64,000 bases of DNA from Durusdinium trenchii. Taxonomy: Eukaryota > Sar > Dinophyceae > Suessiales > Symbiodiniaceae. Below are positions 53,657 through 62,826 of this stretch, piece after piece. Location of the stretch: the NCBI GenBank assembly GCA_963970005.1, contig CAXAMN010001381.1:32315-96314 (forward strand), written 5' to 3'. Position 1 is the stretch's first letter. Every line of letters starts with the position of its first letter. A model generated the notes under the pieces. The model worked only from the letters and a program-made list of their open reading frames with translations, ran no database searches and had not been told where the DNA came from. The position numbers and the translations under genes were made by a program.

Positions 53657-53743
53657 CTTCAAAGTGACCTTTTGAAGGTTCCTAAGTGACCCTTAGGAGG
53701 CTTAAGTGACCTCAAACCAGGTTATCAAAAGGTCACTTTGAAG
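53657..53743. repeat. 87-bp hairpin with 19-bp perfect arms
   Basis: CTTCAAAGTGACCTTTTGA (53,657-53,675) is exactly complementary to 53,725-53,743. Inside, the AAGTGACC motif recurs (CCTAAGTGACCCTTAGG, CTTAAGTGACCTCAAACC), so the loop carries further partial palindromes. No coding. It could be a tiny foldback element or a structured RNA. Confidence 0.8.
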
Positions 53744-53859
53744 AACGGGAGGGCTTATTAATCCAGACTACATTAGACGATCACCAATCGATGCGTGCAT
53801 GGTGTTCTTTTTTTTTCACAAGTGCCCGCGTTTTGTTTCTTTCCCACTATAGTAACAAT

Positions 53860-54048
53860 TTTAAGAAGCTACTAGGTGGAGGCCATCGCTAGTAGGTTGG
53901 AGGCCATGGCTACTATAGTAGCAAGAAGCTATTAGGTTGGAGCCATCGCTAGTAGGTTGGAGGCCATTGCTACTATAGTAGCAAGAAGCTAGTAGGTTGG
54001 AGGCCATCGCTAGTATATCGGTTGGAGGCCATTGCTTTACTACTAGTC
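53860..54048 (+). repeat. GGTTGGAGGCCATCGCTA minisatellite, longest cluster
   Basis: Six units of AGGTTGGAGGCCAT(C/T)GCTA alternate with GTAGCAAGAAGCTA(C/T)TAG. The composite period is about 30 bp with internal duplications. Best-preserved cluster of the family here. Confidence 0.9.
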
Positions 54049-55687
54049 GCAAGATCAGTCTTTCTAGCTTCGCTATGGGCGGGTCAACACCGCCCCTACT
54101 CATATGCACCGCTTTGTGGCCGAAGCACGCCCTGAGCCACCGATCAAGTCATCAGCGTTTGGGTCCATCGTCAGTCTGAGAAGTCTTGAGGTCGTTCAAG
54201 TTTGTGTTTATACCCGGCGTTTGAGACCGGAACATCATGGATCCGGGCGACCGGCATGGACGTGACTGGAAGACGATCGCTTCCGAAGACCAAACCGGAC
54301 CGTGGAAGACTCAGGTTCCAGGTGGGTCTCGAAACCAGGGCGTATAGGTTTGCCTACAGCACAGCTAGGCTCTGGAGTAAATTGACCTGGATATCTTTCA
54401 TGGGGGCAGTGGACGTCACTTTTTTGCGGTTCTGGCCCCGACCTGTTTGGAAACGGCATTCTTTGGAGAACAGAACCCCATTGTGTTCCCTTCCTCGGTG
54501 GTCCGTGGCGGTTCAAGATGGCCCGGTAGTGGTCAACATTGTGGTTAAATCCCAGAAGGTAAATGGTTTGGGGTTGGCTTACCAACGTATAGGTTGATTT
54601 GTCATGATTTGTCCAGTCCCATGGATGATTGTGTCAGTTTTGGGCACATCTTCTCGTTTGTTCTGTTGGTGCGCTTTGTCAGCTGCTATCGGGCAGGTCC
54701 CAGTTTTGTGTCGGTACCAGGGTCTTTTCCAACACTTGAGGTAAAACCTTGGTTTCAACCGGTGGCCTCATCTTGGTACTGGACGCGTTTCGGTCCCACC
54801 GAAGCCAGCGAGGCTCCATTTGGTGCGCGAAGGGCGATTGGAGGCGAGGCCGGGAATAGGACGATTGCGACAACCCGCGTGGCACGTGGGTCACGTGGAA
54901 AGTTTGACTCTCAGCATCATGAAACATGGAAGTGGACCAGGTTGCTTCCAAGAGAAAGATAGTCGTCCACCTGTTTGACAGGAAGGGTTCTGAAAGACGG
55001 ACCAGGTTTTGAAAAGCATTTGTTGGTGGAGAAAAGATAGTCTTCCAAGTGCTTCCAGGGGCCTATTTTCCATGTAGACAGTGGACGAACAAACAATCCT
55101 CAGGGCCGAAACTGAAGGCAACTGGCTGATTTGGAAGTAGAGAGACCCTACACCCCCAAATTGGATAGAGGACACATCCACTAAAACCCGGTTGAAATTC
55201 TCCCACTTCTAGCACATTCCCAAGTTCCTGATCCAAGATTTGATCAAAGACTCATGACTTCGTTTGACCAAAGATCGCCTTTGAGGCTTTGGAGCGATGG
55301 GGAGGCTTACGCTTTGTAAGGCTCAGCATGCAGCGTCCGAAGCTCAGCCCGACCTCCGGACAGGGCAGAAAGACCAATGGCCGAAGGAAGGACCAAGGGA
55401 GAAAAGCGGTTTCAGACATGTTTTACATTTGCCACTGGGGTTGGCTCTTACCTTATTTGAGAGTCATAGCCGGATTGGCAGTGGATTGGAGGTGTCCTTC
55501 TTCACACAAGAGAGAGCAGCTTTGCTCTTGGGCAACTTTTTAGAGGAATTCTGGGGATGCCCACTATCCATGTACCGGTTAAGTTTCAATGTTTAAACAT
55601 CGCCTCCTCACCTCTTGTTTGATTCCGACGGTCCGGTTCATGCTCTTCTGATGCTCTCTTGATGCTCATGTCATGCTGTGTGCGCAG
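54049..55687. other. Open frames without recognised domains
   Basis: Plus frames at 54,202-54,597 and 54,594-54,962 (122-131 codons) are overlapped by minus frames. Parts such as GRRSLPKTKPDRGRLRFQVG look coding, but I cannot bound exons. At 55,297-55,420 a GC-rich plus frame (KAQHAASEAQPDLRTGQKDQ) is the best exon-like patch, unbounded. Confidence 0.3.
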
Positions 55688-55872
55688 TCTTCCTCCCCGA
55701 GGTCAGCTGCTGTTCTACACGGTGCGTCATGGGTCGGTGCAGATGCTCCAGTGGCTTTTAGAGGAGCTTGGACGTCGCTTAGATCGAAGCTGCCTCCAGG
55801 TGGTTTGGAGGAAGGAGGCTCTGACGGACCGAAGAGACGTGCGGTGGAAGACATAGTCATCAAGATGACCCG
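55688..55872 (+). CDS. Exon bounded by strong splice signals; ankyrin-like in one frame
   Basis: TGCTGTGTGCGCAG is the acceptor (ending 55,687), and GTGAGTGAAG at 55,873 is the best donor in the window. The frame spanning both is SSSPRSAAVLHGASWVGADA, PVAFRGAWTSLRSKLPPGGL, EEGGSDGPKRRAVEDIVIKM. A second frame reads RGQLLFYTVRHGSVQMLQWL then LEELGRRLD, close to the ankyrin helix pattern (xxLFYAVRxGxxxxxxxLL). It would need the GTGGTT at 55,801 as donor. Both could be used in alternative transcripts, but one is probably a shadow. Confidence 0.5.
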
Positions 55873-56052
55873 GTGAGTGAAGCTGAAGATGCGACTCCCG
55901 ATGGGCTCCAGAAGGATGACTTAGAAGGACTTCCTGCTTGTGAGTGGTGGGATTTTGCGTTCGATGCCCGAAGGTGGTTGAAAGGAGTCAAGCGGCTGCG
56001 AGTCCATGAAGGTGAATCAATGAAGCCTCTTCAATCCCCAAACAACCGGATA

Positions 56053-56315
56053 GAGTGGATTCGGACACCATCAATCACGCCTATGTTTTGTCCGGATCAT
56101 GGAATGGCTGGAAGAATTTGGGTGATTTGGCGTTCGTGGTGCCTGTTGATTTGAAGGTTTTAAGGAGTGCACCAGCGGCTACTGCACACCGCCGGCGAAC
56201 AGGGACAGCAGATTGGTGCTATGGTTTTGATCCGGTTCCGAAAACTCGACTGGTGCCAACTGTTCATGATCAGAGCAAGGGCCAACAAAACATAGCAAAA
56301 GAGTTTGGGAGGTGA
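56053..56315 (+). CDS. Exon with GSWNGW motif, possible carbohydrate-binding-like module
   Basis: After CCGGATAG the plus frame reads HAYVLSGSWNGWKNLGDLAF, VVPVDLKVLRSAPAATAHRR, RTGTADWCYGFDPVPKTRLV and ends at TGA 56,313. The 'V.GSWNxW' core followed by hydrophobic strands resembles starch-binding or AMPK-beta-type modules (CBM20/48-like), and similar GSWNxW repeats occur in dinoflagellate proteins. The rest of a CBM is not visible. The preceding frame at 55,873-56,050 (LPACEWWDFAFDARRWLKG) may be its upstream exon or retained intron. Confidence 0.4.
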
Positions 56316-57870
56316 ACCGCCACAGACTTTGCATGTAACATATAGGAAACAATGCATAGTTGTTTAGAGGGATTCCCAAACTAAGTATTAAACGATACCT
56401 GGAGCGATACTTCAGAAGTCCAGTCGTAGCCACATCCCCTTGTGGCTACATGTCACTAATGCTACGTAATAGCGTTTCCTCATGCCATGTACCAAAGAGA
56501 TTGTCGAAGGTCTTTGCACTTTTTGAAGCAACATATCATGGCTTACATGTGGGAGCTTCTTAGAGGTCCTCAGGGCTTAGAGAGATGTCGGGTTATTAGT
56601 CTTTTGATTGGGACTGTGTGGAGCAATGGAGAACCTTGACGAGCGATACCATGGCAGCAGGATGACTAGCATGCTCTTTGACCACCCCACATAGGTCATC
56701 ACCTTGCCGAGGATATATGCTTTGGAAGGCACTCTCCTTGACTAAAACCGGTTGCAGGTCTTGATGCCATTCTTACCAGGCACCATGATCTCATTAGATC
56801 TCGTTCTATTGATCCCTCCGACCACTCCTGAAGAAAAAAACACACTAAGGAACCAGTGCTTCTTCGCTTCTGGATGGCCTTGGGCGTCCAAACACCGTTC
56901 GGTGGAGGGGGTACCCGACGAATGAATCTTCGGGCCAACGGGGCCTTGACGGAACGAACAGTGGGTTTGCAGGCCTGCAACTGAACCATCCAACCATGTT
57001 CTACTGTTCTATGCTGTTCTATGCTGTAAATATATAATATAATATAATGGGATAATGGGATATATTCTTACCCAAGTCAGAGTGCATTCCTCATTTGAGG
57101 CAACCACCATCCAGAGGCATTGCACTGGCGGGAGCAGGTGGGGCTTGTTGCTTTGAGCGCTTCGACGTGGTGAAAACCAAGACATACCATACCACAGTCT
57201 CAGTAGGGTGTGTGTGCGTGTATGTCAAAACCGGGGTACCCTGGTTTTTTCCCCCGAACATAAACAGACTACTGGGGAGGTCAACGTAGGCTCCGGGTGA
57301 GTTCTGGGCTCCAGGTGCAGTGGACGCATGGGCTCCGTGTGATGCTGTTCGGTGTGTGTTTCCTTCAATGAACAAGCCTTTTGCGATACCTGGAGTCCAG
57401 TCTGGAGTGCAGTCTGGAGTCCTCGTTTGACTCATACTTTGATACCTGACACTGTCGCGGCTGGCGGGTGTGGTTTGTAGGAACCTTCATAGAGCCAGGG
57501 CTGTTGGTCCTTTTCGTTCAGACCCTGGGTTCTCTTGAAGTCTTGAACAAGACCTCGCTAATTAGAATTCCTAGGGATCCATCATCAAATCTAGCTTGAC
57601 CAGGGACCAGCCTCGCTTTGCGAATGGACTCGTTCGGTACTTTTTGGCCTACAACTAATAGCGTTTGCTCTGAAAAACCTCCAGTCCTTCGTCCCCCAAG
57701 TCGCCACACGACGTCACGCTGCGATGCACGGGGGGGTGGGGAACCCCCGCCGCCTCAGGGTGGAAGGACTTCGACGCTGCTGCATGCTGCTGCAGAGGCG
57801 CTGCATGCTGGACCGATCCAGTTGGAGAGATCGTGTCCATCGCTGTGACTGGCTGTGAATCTGAGTAGTT
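56316..57870. other. No supported gene
   Basis: TA-rich with TTCTATGCTG duplication at 57,000-57,060. A GC-rich patch at 57,700-57,830 (plus: GRTSTLLHAAAEALHAGPIQ) may be an exon but lacks clear limits. Confidence 0.35.
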
Positions 57871-58137
57871 TTGGAGGTTCCAGAGCACCATCCAAGCACC
57901 ATTCGATTCCGGAAAAAGGATGGAGAAGCACCTTGGAATCCAAGTGTGGAGGACCAGCTCCAGTCTAGGGGGCTGTCAGATGCCAACCTGGGAGCCTTGC
58001 CGCCGGCAGGTCGACATGCTCGCCATGTGCGTGCGGAAGCCCGGGTTCGGATCGGCACACACACACACACACTGGCACACTGCTGTACCTGGTTACCAGG
58101 GGTTTTCAGGTTCCATGTAATCCTTTTTCTGTGGTGA
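57871..58137 (+). CDS. Hypothetical exon or ORF, unrecognised
   Basis: A plus frame: RFRKKDGEAPWNPSVEDQLQ, SRGLSDANLGALPPAGRHAR, HVRAEARVRIG, then a (CA)n microsatellite at 58,057-58,072. The first 60 codons are coding-like. Boundaries are not defined. Product unknown. Confidence 0.32.
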   Translation: MEVPEHHPSTIRFRKKDGEAPWNPSVEDQLQSRGLSDANLGALPPAGRHARHVRAEARVRIGTHTHTLAHCCTWLPGVFRFHVILFLW

Positions 58138-58315
58138 GAAAGAACTAATAACAGTTGCTTAAGATCGACTCCACAAACACATGAGCCAAACAGCTTTGGA
58201 AGAATAGAACTGGACCTGCAGATGGCTCGGGCTGTCGACTTCCGATTTGCCCGACCTGCTTGCGGGGGTTTGTGTTTGCATGCGTTGATCGTTTTTGTAT
58301 GTTATTCTTCAAGCT

Positions 58316-58561
58316 ATGGCAGACCACAATGTGATGGACAACACCTACAATCCTGGTTTCAGCTTCGCAGACCTAGACATCGGACAGAACTCACGATGTG
58401 CTCAGAAAGATCCGGCGAAGTGGACAGCCGTAGATCAGATGCAGTGTTTTCCCGCTCAAGAGTCTCAGAACATATTGGTTCCTCCAGTGAAACGCGCATG
58501 CGCAAAACCATGTTGTTCTTTTGAGAATTTGAGAATCAGAATCAAGAAGAATAAGGAATAG
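58316..58561 (+). CDS. Small ORF, 81 codons, unrecognised
   Basis: ATG at 58,316: MADHNVMDNTYNPGFSFADL, DIGQNSRCAQKDPAKWTAVD, QMQCFPAQESQNILVPPVKR, ACAKPCCSFENLRIRIKKNK, stop at 58,559. The residue mix is protein-like, with six cysteines. A preceding TTATTCTTCAAG could be an acceptor, making this an internal or last exon. A second plus frame overlaps (FSRSRVSEHIGSSSETRMRK). Product unknown. Confidence 0.42.
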   Translation: MADHNVMDNTYNPGFSFADLDIGQNSRCAQKDPAKWTAVDQMQCFPAQESQNILVPPVKRACAKPCCSFENLRIRIKKNKE

Positions 58562-59190
58562 AATCAAGGAACAGAAGCCCCCCTAGCCCACCAAATGATA
58601 CCAAGTGTGCAAACTCAGAATCAGTTGGTCTCAGTTCAATGATCGATTCAACAATCGACGGGAGTTCCAACGGGAACATGCACATGGCTGATTATGCCGA
58701 TCCGTAGTCTCCTTGGGTTTCAAATATGTTCAAATCTAAAAATTACAGTGATTAGGCCGAAACCTTGTAACTCCCCATGCTAGAGATGATCAAAGACTCA
58801 AGAGATACTCTCCCTTGGAACTAACATGGAAGTGAAATCATGTGAACTTCCGCTGTTTTTTTTGCGGAAATTGGTCTTCCAAGGATTCCGAAGGGCCGTT
58901 TTTCCACTTCCTTGAGTGGAAATCATGGCGTGCAAAATCATGTGTCCAAGATTCAGTGCATATCTCCAAGAACGAGTTCTTCACTTTTTCATCCACTGCC
59001 AGTCCTGGCTGCCATAGCCATCGCCTCGACTTTGTCTCGGCTTTCTCGTCCCCCCAACTTAGCATGTTATTTTTGGGTCCAATGGGTTGTGGGAGATCCT
59101 TTTCACGCGTTTCGCGTGTGTCCGTCCGCTCGAACGCAGCACGTTTCACGCAACTTGCCTTGTGCTCGGTTTCTTTCGCGACCCACCGAG
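58562..59190. other. Overlapping frames, no clear gene
   Basis: From 58,838 both strands are open for 150-200 codons (minus frame of 203 codons to 59,449) without domains. The DNA simply lacks stops. The only splice-bounded coding piece is the next feature. Confidence 0.3.
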
Positions 59191-59274
59191 GTCCTTCTGG
59201 AAGAGCTGGGCGCGGACCTGGAGGAGCGAAGCGGACCGGTTCACTCGGGCGGCGGACTGGAAATCTTCGGGTGA
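59191..59274 (+). CDS. Candidate terminal exon, unrecognised
   Basis: GGTTTCTTTCGCGACCCACCGAG ends at 59,190. The frame reads VLLEELGADLEERSGPVHSG then GGLEIFG and stops TGA at 59,272-59,274. Acidic helix then Gly-rich tail. GTGATG at 59,271 could alternatively be a donor. GC-rich relative to its flanks. Product unknown. Confidence 0.45.
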   Translation, partial: VLLEELGADLEERSGPVHSGGGLEIFG

Positions 59275-60187
59275 TGGTCGGGTGAAATCTTCGAATTTCG
59301 AACACCGCCACGTGGGGAGATGAGAATGATATGGTGGAGTCATGGGAGTCATGGCACGTACCGGGAAAACGTCCCAACAGCCAGCAGAATCGTGGAGAGG
59401 TGAACGTTGCAACCAGGGTGAAACGGGTGCGACAGGTGTCATGACCCACAGAGCATCGGACGCAACATGGATAGAGAGCGAGATGTTTCGGTCTCGGACC
59501 CCGGCCCTGAAAGACTACATCAAAGCCTTTGATCCATCACCCCTTCAGACAGATCCATAGTTCCATGGGGATACACAAACTGGAGTATCACATGTAGTCA
59601 GTGATGGCCCTTCTTGTGGTTTCAGACGTTCTCGCTGCGTGTCATGTGCTGGATTTTCAGCCAGCACTGATCCTATGGGATGGCCAGAACATGCCGCCCT
59701 CCACGCACGGTGGAGGAAAATCGGTCAAGGCTTGCTCTACCAGACGGATAATGTTGAATCCAAATTAGTATAATGGGACGGAATAACAACAATTATTCAC
59801 CAAATTATTCACACACCCTGATTAGTTTAATGGGTCGGAATAATACAAAGTTGTTCTCCCAATGTTTTGTTTAGACTTGTTTGTTGTTCTATTGTTCTGC
59901 TATTGCTCACCCTTTAACATCCTTACTTAACTCTTCTGAGGTTTGCTTGATTCATGGAATTCTGACCTGAAAATCGTTTTCAAAAACGCTTGTTAAAACT
60001 CAACGATTCATTGCTCCAAACAACTTTTCAAGGGGCTAGTACACAAGCCCAGGGTAATTGAATAGTATGAATTGTTTAGGGGGTGTGATTAATAAGCAAA
60101 CTTGGAGCCCTACGGGAAAAATCTATTTATTATTGTTCTGCTATTGCTGCCCTTTGAAATCCTTACATTCATGGAATTCTAACCTGG
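59275..60187. other. Non-coding with two local duplications
   Basis: TTAGTATAATGGGACGGAATAA at 59,766 is repeated with changes at 59,822 (TTAGTTTAATGGGTCGGAAT). A ~55-bp segment (TTGTTCTGCTATTGCT..CCTT..ATCCTTAC..TTCATGGAATTCT) at 59,888-59,968 recurs at 60,130-60,182, lacking about 30 bp, right before the NAC array. Confidence 0.75.
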
Positions 60188-60231
<44 letters not shown>

Positions 60232-60262
60232 TCACCACTACCACTACCACTAGTACTACTAG

Positions 60263-60302
<40 letters not shown>

Positions 60303-60440
60303 TCTACCACTACCACCACTACCACCACCACCACCACCACCACTACTACGACTACTACGACTACTACTACTACTACTACTACTACGACTACGACTACGAC
60401 TACCACGACCACTACCACTACCACTACCACGACGACGACT
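60188..60440. repeat. Degenerate NAC-trinucleotide array 2
   Basis: About 84 triplets of TAC, CAC and GAC with rare exceptions (TAG, ATC, CTC). Same design as the array at 1-272. It encodes poly-Val on the minus strand for up to 83 codons and poly-Leu/Pro/Arg on plus. Treated as non-coding. Confidence 0.95.
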
Positions 60441-61593
60441 GTTTGTGGCGGGGATACTCTTCAGACCCCCTGGATTGTTTGCTAGGGGCCCGCTTACTAA
60501 TTAAAATCGAACATTACGAACATCTATGAACTGCTGGTGGTTGAAAACCAGACACAGTGGATCTTTTAGTTTCCCAAATGCATAGCTCGTTCAACTTTGG
60601 CAGTCAAGAAGGGTTGTTTGCGTTGGACTGCGTGACGTTGCTTCCGTGTTCGGAACCGTTGCAACCGTTGGAATGTGATCGATGATAAGGCCCAGCCTTT
60701 GAGGGAAGCTCTTGGAGGAGGTTTCGGGTGGAAACCTGAAGTGTCAGGTTCCTGTGAAATAGCATAGACACGTAACATGTTGAAGTGTGGAGGATGATTT
60801 TGCTGCGTCACGTCGCGGCATGTGGCAGGTGAGCAGCAAAACTACGTCCGTGATGTCGCTGTGCCATGCGCTTTGACATGGTGCCACAAGAGTGTCCCGT
60901 GAGAGTGTCCCCACAAGACTGTGGCCGGCTGTTTTCGAGTACATGTTGGGTCATGTTGGGTCCGCCGGCATCTAGATGTTTGGAGCAAACGTACGGTGGG
61001 TGAATGAGATGAGTCGATTGTGCGCCGGACTCCGTCGCGAGGCGACCAACGAGAAGGGGCAGCAAGCATGGCAGGCGGATCCAAGCTGGACGACCGGTGG
61101 TCCGTTCTGAAGGGACGGTTGGGTTGGGTTCAAAATGGGTGCTATATGGTGCATTATGGTGGTGTTTTCTCGATTCTGAAGTTCGGACGCCAAATCCGTG
61201 ACAAGTTGTTTGTGTTTTTTGCCATGTGTGGTTCCTAATGTTTAAACTAGCTTGTTTGCGACAAGAGCATCATTGAATCGTGCACAGGTTCTGGCTTGGA
61301 TCTTGGCTATTGAACAGAAATCGTCCCAAGTCACTGTCCACCAGGATGTTCTCCAAGTTCAATGTACCTGCGAAGGCTTGCGTTCTACAAATCGGATAGG
61401 TTGGTTCTGGTTCAACTCACTTGGGTACCCACTGATTGCATTCTCCAAGCCTAAAATGATCCTCATGCTGAGGTTGTGTTTTTGCTGTTGCTGGTGATGC
61501 TAGTTTGTTTTTACTCTGTATATATGTTACCATCCTTATTCTCCATGCATCATCATGATGTTCGTGATTCCCTTTTTTGGCGCCCCGGCCCAG
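60441..61593. other. No supported gene
   Basis: Minus frames at 60,566-61,193 have no domain. The region ends in a pyrimidine-rich acceptor (CCCTTTTTTGGCGCCCCGGCCCAG). Confidence 0.4.
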
Positions 61594-61784
61594 GTGGCGG
61601 GTCCATTTTGCCAAGAGATTTTCAAGCTCTATGGGAGCTTCAGGAGCTGCAACAAAAGATTGGAAGCTCGCAACTGCCCAGTGGTTGTTTGGTTCCTCCA
61701 CATTTCCCGAGATGCTTCCGTACGGCCGGGCCAATCAGATGGGTTCATGGTGCTCATGATGGCTGCCATGCATGGCTGCCATGA
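61594..61784 (+). CDS. Candidate exon with a coiled-coil-like helix
   Basis: Following the acceptor at 61,593 the frame reads GGSILPRDFQALWELQELQQ, KIGSSQLPSGCLVPPHFPRC, with stop at 61,782. DFQALWELQELQQKI has the heptad spacing of a coiled coil. Another plus frame (VAGPFCQEIFKLYGSFRSCN) is also open. The exon end is unclear, since coding-like composition fades near 61,690. Product unknown. Confidence 0.4.
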
Positions 61785-62540
61785 TCGGTCGGACCAGCGC
61801 TGCGACCGAGACAAGAGACCAGCGCGACACTCTGGACACTCCCAGACCCGTCCCAGCCAAGTAGAACAGAGACCATGTTTGTTGTGACACGGGTGAAACG
61901 ATGCGAAGGGTGGCGCTTCGGAATGCAAAGGATCTCAAGTGGCCCATTTATATTTGTCAGTCTACAGAAGTATAATATATTATATGCAACAAATAGATAT
62001 AATAAGACACTGACAGTGATCAGACAGTGGAATTTGATTTTGTCATGGTGTTGATGGGCTTTCCAATGGACATGTGTTGGAGACCTGCATGTTGCTCTCC
62101 AGGATGGAAGACAAGAGCCCGGGCACCCGGGTCCCGAGTGTTGCGGGCCATGCCGGGTCCAGGACAGAGCACTGTTTGCAGATGTCAGAAGTGTGTTATT
62201 CCACCATTTGCTATGCAGTTCTTGAATGCAGGGTTGACCTTGGATCACAGACTCATAGAAGATATATAGTGCAAGCGTAACGTTGTGGCCACCGAAACTG
62301 CATTCCCAGGCCAAATTCTCAGTATACGATAAATTTCTGCAAATCCACTTTCATTCCAAATAGTCCGACCACATTGACTCTCACTGAAGAAACATGACAT
62401 GCCGTGCATCGTTGAAGCGTGAATGTTCCCTCGGCGAGGCGGCCAAAACATGATACATAGCGATGCCAGGAGCACCTAGTAGCGTCCTTGCTCGTAGTTT
62501 CATCATGTTTCATCACCTTTGTTCATTGGCACATACCGAG
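61785..62540. other. No supported gene
   Basis: A minus frame of 186 codons (61,754-62,314) has no domain. GGCTGCCATGCATGGCTGCC at 61,763 is an inverted/duplicated short palindrome. Nothing else. Confidence 0.4.
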
Positions 62541-62826
62541 ATGCCACGCTTGCCTCTCACATACTCATACACACTCCCACTCAGGAGTTCTTCCACTCTT
62601 GGCGACCGCTCTCGTCGTCTCGCCGCTTCGTTCGGACCCGCCGCTTCGTTCCCGAAGGTCCTTCGAATTGGATGACCACCCTCCGCACGGGCGAGACGGA
62701 GGAGAGAGACCGACACGTTAGACGGAATGGGCGAAGTGCCGGGAGATCCTGGTGGACCGAACATGAACAGAATCGACGACCGCCGTTGGGGCGAGCTCTG
62801 GGTTTTACGGCCGCCGTTGGCAGCCG
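62541..62826 (+). CDS. GC-rich exon region, Arg-rich in one frame, unrecognised
   Basis: A GC-rich island with two open plus frames. One reads PLSSSRRFVRTRRFVPEGPS, NWMTTLRTGETEERDRHVRR, TEHEQNRRPPLGRALGFTAA; the other reads MGEVPGDPGGPNMNRIDDRR and WGELWVLRPPLAAG. A GTGAAT donor at 62,827 suits either. Two adjacent exons in different frames are possible. Minus frames are also open. Product unknown. Confidence 0.35.

Noticed and set aside
58838..59449. 203-codon minus frame
   Set aside because: Overlaps equally open plus frames. The plus strand has the convincing acceptor and stop at 59,191-59,274.
60058..60504. 148-codon poly-Leu/Pro/Arg frame and 83-codon poly-Val frame
   Set aside because: Translations of the second NAC array, with no independent coding evidence.
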